Assembly: GCA_035610365.1 (NCBI GenBank)
Contig: CM069434.1
Location: 96,832,806-96,896,805 of the forward strand
Direction: 5' to 3'
DNA: 64,000 nucleotides
Source of the DNA: Aquatica leii
Lineage: Eukaryota > Arthropoda > Insecta > Coleoptera > Lampyridae
The position numbers and the translations under genes were made by a program. Numbering within the stretch: position 1 is the first letter of the stretch; the number at the start of each line of letters is the position of its first letter. Below are positions 34,601 through 46,279 of the stretch, one piece after another. The notes beneath the pieces were generated by a model, which worked only from the letters and a program-made list of their open reading frames with translations, searched no databases and was not told the DNA's origin.

Positions 34601-35954
34601 ATTAATGTTTGATCTGCATCAATTTGAATTAGTTGTTTGTTTGTACGTAAGTCTTTAGTAATAAAATAACATTTCTTGTTTTTGTGGTAGAGAAAAAAAT
34701 GTTAATTGGGTTTAGGTGAATTTGTGAATCATTCATGTTAAAATGTGCACGAGTAGATTTTTTTTTTAATGAAACTTGCAATTCTTATATAAATGTTTTT
34801 GTTGTGTTGTGTAGTTTTTTTGTTTTGATTATTTTTGTATATATGTATTCTTCTTTCTTATAAATAAAATGTAGCTTTAAATACCATTTGTTTGCGCAAT
34901 AGAAATGTGCAAAATGCTAGAATTGTTTTGTATATAAGTAATATTACACGTTATCGTTAACAGAAGGTACATGATTTTTACGATATTATTATTTTAGTAT
35001 AATGTCCGAGTGCAATATTTACCCTTTCTGTTTTTCTTTCCTTTCTGCTTCTCAACATAAATAGTTTTTATATTACAAATTAAGATTACTCGTATTACTC
35101 GTAAACTGTGTGCTTTTTATGTACTACATAAAATACTTTTCAACAATTTTACTTAATTTCTAGAATTTGTCACTATAATTACATAATCATTACCATAACA
35201 TTATTTACTCGCTTTCTACATGAACAATTACTCGTTATCAAAAATAAAATTAGGATTTTATTACCTAACTTGTCACTATAATTATGTAGCGATTATCAAT
35301 AATTTGAAACAAATATTAATATTTGCTGTATTACAATACTTTATTTTTAACACTGTAAAGATTCATATTAAAAATATATAAGCAATTGTAGAAAAATATT
35401 TGACATATGTTAAAACAAGTAGATATGATGAGGAACATTGCTTTTGGAATCTTACATTCATTAATAAAAATCTTTAACACACACAATTTTTACATACATA
35501 TTTTGCTTTCTGCAACATTTTAAAGTTATTTGTATTTCTTTAAAAACTCTGCTAATTATTTAAAACATTGAAGTTTTATTAATTTTCAAACTAAAGTTGA
35601 AAACTGAGTGTGAAATGCAAACTAAAAACAAATATTTTTGAACGATGGTTTTAGAATTTTACATTGATTAGTTATAACCAACAGGAAACAAAAGTAAGCT
35701 TTAAAATGTTTTACATTTTTTAAAACTCTTAAAGATTTTTGTTTGATTTTTTTTTCAATAACTGATAATGCTATAAGAATTTGTTTCTTTTTAAACTAAA
35801 TTTTAAAAAATAACTTGAATTTTTTGAACGTTAGTTTTTGAATCATAGTTAAAAAATTTATTTCTTAATTAAATTATTTAACTTGGATAGTGTAAGTAAA
35901 ACGTTTACATTTTTTTGTTTTAGTAGTTCCATTATTTCTTAGATGCATAAAGTA

Positions 35955-36280
35955 TTTCAAATACGGATGAAAGAAATTGGGTTGAGTATCTAAACTCAAT
36001 CAGAAATTCAGAAAATATTTTAGAACTTGATACAGCAGATTGCAAAATTATCGGTAAAATGCTTAAATTTACGTTAATATCACAGTATAATTTTTTTAAT
36101 TATACAGATCAAGAAATTTATAACACACTTAATGCCAGGGGTGTGTACCAAAACGAACTCAAAACGTGCAAGTTTGAACCTACTTTAGTATCGGAGTTAA
36201 CTGCTTTCATATTCAGCGACATTGAAGATGAAGTATTTGAAAATTTAAAAAGATTTATCTTAAAATGTTATATATTATAA
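35955..36280 (+). CDS. Unrecognised ORF (exon-like), right-arm copy
   Basis: Right-arm counterpart of the 26158-26473 frame, with the in-frame ATG at 36059. It differs mainly by one base insertion near 36250 that changes the last residues, and by a Leu-to-Phe change before it. No domain is recognised. Confidence 0.4.
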
Positions 36281-36353
36281 TAATAATAATGTCTTTGGCT
36301 TCCAAAAGAAAATTTTTGAATAACTACTACCTTATGGAATTTACACTAATTAC

Positions 36354-37128
36354 ATGTCATTGGAAAAGTTATTTGTTGAAACAATCAGCGACCTGAATGA
36401 ATCGGCAGGTATGTATCATAAAATTTTAATTAATAAGTAATAATTGTAAAAATTTATTTTTGGCAATGACACTTTCTTTTATTGTTAGCGATCACACTTT
36501 GTTTAGTTTTAGCTGCGTACTAGTAAGACCGTTTTAAATTAAAGTGTTTCTGTGTATTACAATGGTAAGTGGTTTATTTATTTTGCAAATTAATCCTATA
36601 CGCTTAAACACATGCAGTTTTATGCTCTACAAAAGATTATTTTAAATTAAAAAAGTTGATTTTAGTATTTACCTGATTAAAAGTTAGTTTAAAAAAAATT
36701 TTTTTTTAAATTTCAGCGATTTTTAAATTTCTTAACTATTAATTTAGTTTAGACCATTTCTTTCTTTTTTAAATTAATTTCTAATGTTGTTGATTAAACC
36801 AACACCTCGTTTAAAAAGAAGCAGTTGATATATTCAAGTAACATTAATTTTTCTTAAGAAATTGGTAGTTATTTTCTTAAATTTAATTTTTTTTTTGCTA
36901 ATTTGCATGCAGCAGTTTTTGTGCTATTTTTCTTATAATCAACATTAACTATTTAGAAAAAAATTTAATAAGGGATTCTTTACAGATGTACAGAGAGTAA
37001 GAGAAAAATATATGAAAGTACCGACCACTAGAGAAGTTCCTAACAACCCCAACACGAAGGATGCTGTAGAAAAAAATGATATAATCATCAATTATATGTT
37101 AATAAAATTTAAAAATAAATTACAATAA
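36354..37128 (+). CDS. Predicted two-exon 65-residue ORF, right-arm copy
   Basis: Exons are 36354-36408 and 36986-37128, separated by a 577-bp intron. Donor (CAGgtatgt), acceptor (tttacagAT) and AATAAA (37124-37129) are all retained. It is the same product as the left-arm copy at 25301-26067. Function unknown. Confidence 0.45.
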
Positions 37129-37209
37129 ATTTTATTCCATCTTGTTATTCAATAATTAAAAAACAATCAATTGTATACATATATTACAATTGAACGTTTC
37201 GATTCAACT

Positions 37210-37282
37210 GTTTGCGTGGCCCAGTGGTTACGGTCGCCGCTTTGTAATCAAGAAGCCCGGGTTCAAATCCAGGTACACCCAC
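37210..37282 (+). tRNA. Degenerate tRNA-like sequence, right arm
   Basis: Identical in layout to 25148-25220: TGGCCCAGTGG and GGGTTCAAATCC boxes at tRNA spacing, with a mismatched acceptor stem. The long frame on the opposite strand (GVPGFEPGLLDYKAATVTTG) is just this sequence read backwards. Confidence 0.45.
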
Positions 37283-37405
37283 AGCTTTTTTTAAATAAAA
37301 ATACTTCTCGCTCGAATCATGAGACTTCATGACGCATAAAAAATTACCAGTTACGCGATGACGCACGACGCAATCAAAATTACCAATTATGCGATGATGT
37401 AACAA

Positions 37406-37585
37406 TGTGAGAGAGAAAAAAAATGTGTGAGAGAGAAAAAAATGTGTGAGAGAGAAAATAATGTGAGAGAAAAAAAATGTGAGAGAGAAAAAAATGTGTG
37501 AGAGAAAAAAATGTGTAAGAGAGAAAAAAATGTGTGAGAGAGAAAAAAATGTGTGAGAGAGAAAAAAATGTGTGAGAGAGAAAAA
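37406..37585. repeat. 19-bp minisatellite, right arm
   Basis: Inverted counterpart of 24838-25028, with about nine units including shortened ones (AGAGAGAAAATAATGTGAGAG), showing independent slippage since the arms were duplicated. Confidence 0.88.
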
Positions 37586-37909
37586 AAACCCTTCACGTAC
37601 GTTGGCGACGAGGTCGTGTGACGTCAAAAGTGGAGGGGATGTCCGGCCCTTTCTACTTTTTTTATTCTTTCCTTCAGTACTTAAAAACAATTTTTTTCAA
37701 GACTGTGTTTATCTTATTTGTGGAATTGGTACGTATTACAAAATAATAAACATGGATTTACAATCAACATGTGCACAATGTGCATATAACCTTAAAATTA
37801 GTTATGGCTTTTAATCATTTAATGCAATTGTGTTAATTAATAATTATATAAAGACAGTATAGCTATTTTGCTATAGATTTAATTATTTACGTTTGTTTTT
37901 AGTTGTATT

Positions 37910-39171
37910 ATGGCTGATAAATCGAAGAAGACGGTTCATTCTGAAGCCCGGAACATTATTAAGAACGTTGTTGAGTTTTTTGATAGACAGAAGGCAGATG
38001 GTGTATGGTCATTTCCATTAGAGAAAGCAACCGAGTTAGCTGCTGCTGCGACAGGAAAATCAGTTTCTTTCATTAAAAAAATTAGGTAATTTTGAATGTA
38101 TAAACATAATTTGTAAATAATCATTGTTATTATTAGGGCTGAAACGACAACATCTGAAAGTGGCATCTTAAAATCTCCCTCGAAAAAAAAAGTCGTGGTT
38201 CTACAAAAATATCTTTTGACAGTATGGATTCTGGCATATTAAAATGAACCGTTCATGAAATTTATACGCTAGATAACAAGGTTCCTACGTTGAAAATGTT
38301 GTTAACAAGATGCAGGAGAAAACTGGTTATTCTGGGAGTCGAGAAACACTACGACATCATCTACACCAAATTGGTTTTAAACTTAAAAAGTGTCACAATA
38401 ACAGAAAGTTATTAATGGAAAGAAATGACATTGTTGCATGGCGTTCTCGTTATTTACGCAAATTACGACAGAACAATGACTTGGGTGCTAACAAGAAAGC
38501 AGTAACTTACTTGGATGAAACTTACATTCATCCCTCATATGGAGTCGGCAGTTGCTGGCAATCTGAAGAGGAACCAGGAGTTTACCGAACTGACAGGGCA
38601 GGTCCACGGCATATTATAGTGCATGCAGGTGGTTTATATAGATTTGTCAATAATGGTCTTTTGATATTTAAATCGAAAAGTAAATCTGGAGATTATCACG
38701 ACGATATGAACCACACAAATTTTTTTGATTGGGTTCAAAAACAGTTAATTCCAAATTTACCTCCAAATGGCATTGTAGTAATGGATAATGCACCTTATCA
38801 TAGCGTTCAAATTAATAAGCCACCTAATCAATCTACACCGAAACAAAATATTCGTGAATGGCTAGAAGAAAATGTAATACCAACAACAAGTGACATGCGT
38901 AAAACTGAGTTGATAACATTGGTAAAGAAATTTAATTATAATAAAACGTAATAGTGAAATTAAAAATTTAGTGAGAAATGCATTTGCAGAGATAAATGTA
39001 TCGGATTGGGAAAACTGTTGTGCGCATGTTGAACATGTGGCTAATGAAATGTGGGAACGTGATGGATTACTTGATGAGACGGTAGAGACTTTATCATTTC
39101 AAGTAAATACAGGTTCATCAGATGAAGAGGAAGACAGTTCTGAAGAAGAAGAAGACGAGCATTTTTTTTGA
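37910..39171 (+). pseudogene. IS630-Tc1-mariner-type transposase, spliced, missing its third catalytic block
   Basis: Exon 1 (37910-38085) encodes MADKSKKTVHSEARNIIKNV, and ends at a consensus donor. Exon 2 begins at 38137 with AETTTSESGILKSPSKKK, then is frameshifted near 38190 with a stop at 38241. From 38310 the frame is clean. It contains the helix-turn-helix part (GSRETLRHHLHQIGFKLKKC), the first catalytic Asp in TYLDETYIH and the second in IVVMDNAPYHS. The frame stops at 38951. The C-terminus resumes at 38971 with NAFAEINVSDWENCCAHVEH and ends in a Glu/Asp/Ser tail. The block holding the third acidic residue (normally in a PxxNPIExxW-type motif) is deleted, so the protein would be catalytically dead. 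TIRs were not found. Confidence 0.83.
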
Positions 39172-39179
39172 TTTAGTGA

Positions 39180-41630
39180 TTTATTTAAATATCAATTTAT
39201 TTTTCTTATTCACAATAATCATTATAATTTATGCGTGACGACTTTTATAGTCGAATATGAGATACTTTGTTTACTTTATTATTTGTTCTTAAGGTTTTAG
39301 TTGTCATGAGAACATGTTGACGGTTCTTATTATATTTTTTAAGAAGTTCTTTCACTTCTGTATTAAAAGTTTTTGCAATAATTAACGTTTTTCTTGTTTT
39401 GTTAAAAATATTTGTATTTATGCAATATTAAATTCTTATAAAACTTTAAATAAACTAGATAACTATAAAATGTGTTATTTTGTAGACAATGCTTAGTTTT
39501 CAAATTCACCTGATTTGGATTTCAATAATTAGTGCCTACGTACAAGTTTTTTATTTTTATTAATTTTCTACTACATTTTATTTATTAAATAGGAATAAAT
39601 TTGTTCACAAAATTTTGAAACATCCCACAAATTAGATTTAAATTTGCCGCGCTGATACTTTTTGTGTGGAATGTACCTGTCAAAAAACAGCGACCGTTAC
39701 GCCTCCTCAGAGCTTTTGTTTAATCGGTTGAACTGTAGTTTGGTTGCAGTTAAGCTGTCTAGTAACCGGTATAAACAACGTATTAAAAATTGTGATTATA
39801 ATCAATACATTTTAATGAAAACATAGGTTGATTGAATGACTTTATTGCTTATTTGTATATGAACATTTCTACCACATAAAAATTTTATTGCAACTTCTGC
39901 GTATAATAATTAATTAATAAAAAATGTTATTATTTTTTTTTGTATAATTAATTATTGACATTACTATTGGGGTCATCAAATAGTGTTCAACGTAGGTATG
40001 TATCAATGAGATTACAAATGCAAAATGGTAATGACTTAAAGACATATACATTATGCATTTTACATAAGCAACATTTTATGATAAATAAACACAATTAATG
40101 ACTATGCTTTTATCTTTAGTATAATTAATTCAACTTAATTGTGTATTCTCCTTGTACATGCAATAGATTTACTAGTACTAATAGCCTTTTCATAGGTTTT
40201 AAATATTTGTGACGTTTTTCGTTTATAATAACTTACAGTTTATTGTTATTGTAATGTTTAACACAAAGAATAGACATAGAATATGTTTAGCTAACAAGGT
40301 CAGACTGACCTAGAAATCTATTTTCACTGGCACCAAGACTAATGAAAGTGATAGTACCACATAGAGGTCGATACACCTTGGGAAAGCAAAAGAGTCATCG
40401 AGATGAAACTGAAAGTATGTACTGTGAACTATGAAGCATGAATAAGAAAATAATATGTCGGATAAATATTAATTATCAGAGATAATTATCTATGTTTAAG
40501 TCGTAGAGCTTTATTACTAGTTTTAAGTATTTACATTTTTTACCAGCTTTTAAATATTTTACTTGATGCATTTTAAACTTTATTAACAATAATTTAGATA
40601 CAAAGGTGTTATTCCGTAACTCATTCTTACTTAATAAAAGATTTATATTTAAGATAAATTTATTCTTCTTTGGAATAGGCAAAATAATTATTATCGTTTA
40701 CAATCTTTTTTAAATAAAGCAGCATAATTTTTAGTATTTTTTTGGAGGGTCATTGACCAATTGACCTAATAGAGAAGCCACTACTAGTGAAAATGTTTAT
40801 GGACGACAAAACGGTATTATCCAAACTAATTAAATCGTTTTTATTTATGATTTGTTTGTAAACAATTTTACTGTTGATTTACAGCGTATACTTTACGCTA
40901 CGTAAAACAAATTATAAAAATGTATACAACGCAATACAACATAAATAATGTTTAAATCTGGTTTCTAATGTTTTTTATGATTTAATTTGATTTTTTATAT
41001 TCGAAATATAAATTACAGAGAAAATCTAAATGGTAACTAGTTTCTTGATAAATTTTTAAATATACATATTTATACTGTAAAGTTTTAAATAAATCTATTA
41101 CTAAAGCTTTTTTATTTAAATTAAAAAGTATTTTGTGGGAAGTTCAAATCCTTTATAAGTTGCTCGTGTTGCTAATTGTTGAAGTTTGAAATTATCTTAA
41201 AAATACTTTATAGCTTTAATATTGTTAAAATAGAATGTAATTACAAATTTCTTTTTTTTTGCAGATTAGGTAAGGTAAGATCGAACAAATTCGGACATAA
41301 AGCACAATTTAAATTTCCCGCTTTAACCTTTAACTCTTAATAGCTCAGTGGTACATGTTTTGTACCATCTCTTGGTGTACCAAATTGTGCGTATAAAAGA
41401 AAACATTACATAGTTTTATTGTATTTTAATGAAAAATAGTTGTATTGTGTAAAAATTAACTACAGTGATTTTAATAAGTAATTGATATTATATTTACGTT
41501 AAAAATTAATTTTACTTAGATGTATTTGAGCATTATTTGCTGGTACATTATAAGTAGCAGAGGAAATATGGCAAAAATATTCTGAAACTTAAATAATTTT
41601 ATAATTGATTTTAGCTTACTGTTCATAAAC
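39180..41630. other. Interval without a recognised gene
   Basis: AT-rich single-copy-looking DNA. The piece 39650-39780 is less AT-rich and could be a transposon end. I see no coding region or structured RNA. Confidence 0.55.
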
Positions 41631-41631
41631 A

Positions 41632-42690
41632 TGAAACAAAGGAAGTTGGATAAGTTACACTTTAATTTAGTAGATATGACAATGGAGGACGCTGAATACG
41701 AAACTCTTCCTACTGATCAAGAATCAGTAATTGATTAATTGGATCTAAATGACAACTAAGAACCGGAAATTGATGAGGCATTTATTAAAAACAAACCTGA
41801 TTCGTCAGATTCTAAAAACAATATTCTTCTCAGCCAGTTACATATAAGAAATAATATTCAAGAAGCACAGACAATACCTATACAGAACACTAATTTTATG
41901 GGCCATAATATTGGCGATTTTACAGATTCTGCTGGAGTAGCAGATATGGTTAATCACAACAAATGAAATTATAGAAAATATCGTTTTTCTTACAAATCTT
42001 TATGCCGATAAAATGAAACTAAAAATACAAGCCAACAGATGTAACTGAAATGAATACTTTTTTGAGAATAAATTTTTCTAATGGGATTAAAACTTTTGCC
42101 ATGGTGCAGAACTTATTGGAGTTTAAGTCCTAATCTTCACAATAGTTATATTAGTAAACTTATGCCTGTCATCAAATTTAGTTGGCTTCTAAATCACGTA
42201 CATCTAAATGACAATTTGCATCAACCTGAAAGAAATTTGCCACACTTTGATAAATTATATAAACTGCGACCATTCCTATATAAATTATCGAACAAATTTT
42301 AAAAATGTCTAAAACCAGCTCAGTTTTTGGATATTCATGAATCGATGATTAGGAGCACTTTGAAGCAATATACGCTAAAAAAGCCAATTAAAAGAGGCTA
42401 CAAAATTTTGTCTTTGGCAGATAAATCAGGCTATCTATATAAATTTAAAATATACACTAGTAAGAAAGGAGAAACTGTAGAAAAAGATTTAGAAGGAAGA
42501 GTAGTAAAAATGTTAATGGAAGGTTAAGCAGAAAAAAAACATCGTTTATTCTTTAACAATTATTTTACATCGTACATTTACATTTACGCTTGTGATACAG
42601 TGAAACCATCAGGTAAAAACATGCCAGAAATGAAAAGTGACAAGTTAATGAAATATTTCCTGTTCCTGTAAAAGTTAAGCAGCTGACCCC
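41632..42690 (+). pseudogene. piggyBac-like transposase pseudogene 1
   Basis: The N-terminal acidic region starts at 41632 (MKQRKLDKLHFNLVDM) with several stops. The DDE domain start is at 42081-42302: MGLKLLPWCRTYWSLSPNLH, NHVHLNDNLHQPERN and FDKLYKLRPFLYKLS. The next frame (42327-42527) has DIHESMIRSTLKQY and KKPIKRGYKI, and a last fragment has NNYFTS (about 42560). The usual DE(S/A)M catalytic Asp position reads HESM here, so a key Asp is lost as well as the frame. PiggyBac transposases cut and paste at TTAA. The C-terminal Cys-rich finger is missing. Confidence 0.82.
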
Positions 42691-42699
42691 TATCCCAAT

Positions 42700-43640
42700 T
42701 ATCAATATTGTTACAAAATTTAATATGTTGTTAAAAAGCAGTTAAATATAATTCTTATGCTTTTGAATTTTGAAAATATCTAATAACATTAGTTATTATA
42801 TGATCCCAAAATGAGAACGTTGGAATGTGCGCCTTACCAAAAAATTAAATGCTTTACTCGAGTAAACGTGATTCCATTTTATTTTTTATAAGTATACTAT
42901 ATTTTAAACGTCTCTTCTTAAGTTTTTAACTGATTTTTTTATTTTTATTTTATTCAATAAACATTTTTTATTGCCCTCTTAAAACTTTAACATTTTCTAT
43001 ATAGTGTAAATGGAAGATTCGTTTCCGTTTTTTCTAATTAAAAAACAGAGTGTTGTCACAACAAATGTATGTACATAAATACTTAGTACTCTAATTTGTT
43101 ACATAACGCACAAATAAAAATATAAGTAAAAATTGTGTATTGTTGATAAGACTAGGAGGTACTTAAATAAAAAATAACCAACCGGACATCCAAGTTTCTG
43201 TACTAGTATATTGTACGCACTATTTGAATCGCGTTCTCTTCCCAAGACATCTAATATTTTATTGATTTCATAGACAAATTACATCTACGAATCATATTTT
43301 GATATAAAGACAATAATTTCCTATTTAAAAAACGAAAATATTTGTCTGTTACGCAATAACCAATAATTAAATCACGGTTAAACCACCTTGCCAATCATCT
43401 TCTTCTTCTTCACGTGCGATCACCATGACGGAGGTTGGCAATCGTCATAATTATTTTAATTTTGGAAGTGGCTGCTTTAAATAGTACATTTTATGAGCAT
43501 CCATACCATTCTTTTAGGTTTTGCAGTCATGAAATCCTCCTCTTAACTACGCTTCTCTTACTCTGAATTTTACCCTGCATAATTAATTGTTATCTAGTGT
43601 ATTTTTCTCCACGTGTATTATGTCCTAAATATTATAGTTT
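42700..43640. other. Interval without a recognised gene
   Basis: AT-rich and featureless up to about 43390, then slightly GC-richer and possibly the 3' end of the LINE to its right. No open frame of note. Confidence 0.5.
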
Positions 43641-43659
43641 TCTTACTTTAATTTTTTCT

Positions 43660-43960
43660 ATGATCTCATTCTTTTTGTTTAGTCTTCTCAGAACTTTGTC
43701 GTTGGTGACGTAGTCTGTCCATGATATTTTCAAGATCCCTCTATATACCTACATTTCGAAGGCCTCCAGTCTTTTACAAGTTGTCTTATTTATTGTCCAA
43801 GCCTCCATCCCATAAAGCAACACAGAGAATATGCAGCACTTAGCCAGCCGCATTCACAAGTTGAGTTTTAAATCTCTTTTGCAAAGTACCTTTCTTGCTT
43901 TGTTAAAATTTGTTTTTGCTTTTTCGATTTGTATTTTAATTTCTTTTCTGTAGTCATTTG
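43660..43960 (-). pseudogene. LINE (RTE-like) C-terminal fragment
   Basis: On the minus strand shifted frames read FSVLLYGMEAWTIN, CKRLEAFEM and LKISWTDYVTND. This is the post-RT region of RTE/BovB-type elements (YGSEAWTL..LEAFE..CYRRMLRISW). It is related to the 3' part of the LINE at 23670-24600 but is a separate copy. Confidence 0.75.
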
Positions 43961-44024
43961 TGGAATCAATCATTGTACCCAGATATGTCTAGTTTTCGAC
44001 TTGTTCAATGATATTAAGATAAGA

Positions 44025-44330
44025 ATGTCTTCCGGGTTTGAACCGTGTCATTGTTGTAACCGAAGTTGCCAACGTTTTGCGCACTTTTGTAAGAGGCTTC
44101 ATAAGAGCGTGAGATAAATCGAAAAACTTAAACAAGCCACCGAAATCTAACTAAGAATCAACTTGTAAACCAAGCCAGATTCTAACCTCTAAAAAAGGTA
44201 AGAAAGAAAACGGTAAACTTGAAAAAGCAAACGAAAATCTAACAAAGAACCAGTACAGAGTTAGGTAATCAACTTGTGAACCAAGCCATATTCTAAATTC
44301 CATAGAAGTAAAAGCATGGAGTTTAGACTC
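44025..44330 (+). repeat. Penelope terminal-repeat fragment inside a LINE
   Basis: TCTTCCGGGTTTGAACCGTG and the following ~280 bases match the terminal repeats at 13733-13775 and 15345-15600, including GTTGCCAACGTTTTGCG and the AAGAAAGAAAACGGTAAACTTG segment. It is flanked on both sides by minus-strand LINE fragments, so it inserted into or next to an RTE-like element. Confidence 0.75.
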
Positions 44331-44339
44331 TGACTTGGT

Positions 44340-44680
44340 TAATCTAGTCCAGAACTTTTTCCATTTTTTGTTGTTTTTAGAACGTGTAGAATTTTTTCTT
44401 TTGTAATGTCTGAACCCATTTCTTCTGGTACATTTAGTATATGTTCTATTTCACCTTTTTCATCTCCGAAAACCTCTTCAGTATATTCGTTGAACTTTTT
44501 CTCAGTTGACATTATAGGATCACCGTTTTTTCAACGAGTATATTAGATTGACTTTTTTGTTGTAAACCTGTCACTTTTTTGACGTTCTTATGTAGATTAA
44601 ATAAGTCGTATTTGTTTTGAAATTCTTCCAACTCTATGCATTTTTCTTCGATGTATTTTTCTTTGGCATCTCTTATAAAT
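44340..44680 (-). pseudogene. LINE linker fragment between endonuclease and RT
   Basis: Minus-strand frames read CIELEEFQNKYDLFNLHKNV and KKVTGLQQKSQ, then a shifted frame. This resembles the stretch just upstream of the RT in RTE-like LINEs. Together with 43660-43960 it brackets the Penelope fragment, but the RT core expected in between is missing. Confidence 0.55.
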
Positions 44681-44689
44681 AATAGTCAT

Positions 44690-45490
44690 AACAAAAATAA
44701 AAAAGACAAAGTGACAAAATGACTGACCAAAAAAGCGCGGGTAAATTAAAACCCGATCTTATCCAATCTTACACAAAATTCTAAACTACAAATTGCGCGC
44801 GCAGCCGAAAAAACACGATCTTGCCCAATCTTTCCCGAACTTACACAAACGCAGCCGAAATTCAAATTAAAAAAAAAAGCTCAAAAAAATGTGGCCTGAA
44901 ACCGCCATCACTATACTACTGTCATCTAATTAAATTTTAATATTAAAACTGTTAAATATTGCCACTAATAGAGCATTCTAACGTAGCTTTGAGTTATCTA
45001 TTATTAATGCAAATCCACAAACTTAGAGAACATATAATTGCGATGAGGATGAACAAATTGCTTGTTACTTCAATGCCAAGCTAGCTTATCGCTCAAGCAA
45101 CGTATGGCTTCTTAAGCGTATAAACTGAAAGAACATTCTAAAAATTTGTTTAGTATGCATTTTGCATGTAAAAGATTAGAGATTCAAGGCTTGTCAAAAC
45201 TTTACATAAAGATAGTACACTCGTTTTGAAAAAAAATGCTACAAATTTTTTGTGACGTACAAAAGTTTTAATGGTGTAAACAGAGTGACCGCCAGTTTTC
45301 CTGTAGATGATCCTACCTAACCCAGCAGGTGTCAATACCTGTAACCGAGAACGTTGAAATGAAACTACCGAAAAGGAGAAATTGATTTTATTAAAAATCT
45401 TTTGTCAATAATGGGTACCTTGTAATATGCTATTAATTGTTAATTTTCGTATTGTTTACGATGTGAGAGTTTCGCACGTACATTGTTTTT
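44690..45490. other. Interval without a recognised gene
   Basis: GC-richer pieces at 44735-44850 (GCGCGC, repeated CGATCTTGCCCAATCTT / CGATCTTATCCAATCTT) look like a transposon 5' region. A 61-codon minus frame (45335-45150) has no recognisable motif. Confidence 0.5.
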
Positions 45491-45499
45491 AACCATAAC

Positions 45500-46274
45500 G
45501 ATTTTATTTAATGTCAAATTTTGTTAACGTCTGTGTGTTCGATACAAATTTCCATATCTGCCGTACATCTACTAGCGGTAATTCCAGTAATGCACGCTTT
45601 TCTCAAGATTCCATCAAAACGGCATAGCATTAAGGTTGATTTCGTCAAACCTCACATCAAGTACGACTGAAGCAGTTGGTTCTCCAAACTGGTTTCTTAG
45701 TACTATTTCCATCTTACAGAAGCAGGTGGCGATTATGCTGCCAAACTTTTTGTGCGTTATCTTTTTCTCAAGGTGGAGATACTAGTAGAAGCGAAAGGAT
45801 GCCGCGACAGCCATGTTCATTATTAAAAAAATTCTATCACGATTTCTTAGATCTTAATCTGAGACGGTAAGATGACAGCATTTGATTTGGTAGATCAACA
45901 CCTCCTATACGTTTATTGTATTTCGTAGCAAAGTAGGGTTGAGGAACCTGTTTTTCCTTTTTACTGTAACACGCACAGCATCCAAATTTTATTATCTCTT
46001 TATTTTTATGAACATTTTAACTGAGTGATTAAGCATGGTATGGAACCATTTCTTCGTCAATGATAAGCTTCTGGTGGAAAATACCAAATTGTTGCTGATC
46101 GTCAGTTACATGCAAATTTCTTGTGATCAAGCAAAACCTGTAGCGACTTATAGTTTTTCTAAAGATGGGAGTAGACATGTTTTTAATTATAGACCAGTAA
46201 TTGTTTTCACCTGGTAGAGAATGATAGCCGCTTACCAAAAACAAACCAAAATTAGGCGCTACTTGTAGTGACAA
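45500..46274 (-). pseudogene. piggyBac-like transposase pseudogene 2
   Basis: Minus-strand order is FGLFLVSGYHSLPGENNYW, ISRYRFCLITRNLHVTDDQQ and KLIIDEEMVPYH (46274-46029), where IDEEM carries the first catalytic Asp. After an internal deletion KQVPQPYFATKYNKRIGGVD and LPNQMLSSYRLRLRSKK (about 46000-45860) represent the C-terminal part of the catalytic domain. VRFDEINLNAMPFDG...CTADMEICI (about 45650-45560) is a decayed Cys-rich finger. The deletion removes the middle catalytic residues. It belongs to a different piggyBac lineage from the copy at 41632-42690. Confidence 0.82.
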
Positions 46275-46279
46275 ATATA

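Larger units (their letters stand above)
24767..37657. repeat. Giant inverted repeat: two ~5.9-kb arms and a ~1-kb spacer
   Basis: Bases 24767-30720 reappear in inverted orientation at about 31700-37657. The outer ends read AGTAGAAAGGGCCGGACATC and its exact inverse. Sampled pieces all along the arms match at roughly 95-100%, with scattered substitutions (for example GAAGGTACGAGTTGG versus GAACGTACGAGTTGA near 30020/32395). Small indels also differ between arms, and the minisatellite copy number is unequal. The arms are very AT-rich apart from the outer ~2.5 kb. The spacer does not fold on itself. A fold-back transposon or an inverted duplication is possible. Confidence 0.92.

Noticed and set aside
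24767..37657. Inverted repeat as a pure sequencing artefact (mirrored read)
   Set aside because: The arms differ by scattered substitutions, frame-changing indels and minisatellite structure, and a unique ~1-kb spacer separates them. Misassembly still cannot be excluded without reads.
45150..45335. Possible extra piggyBac piece on the minus strand
   Set aside because: It lies beyond the C-terminal finger of the piggyBac pseudogene and has no motif I can match.
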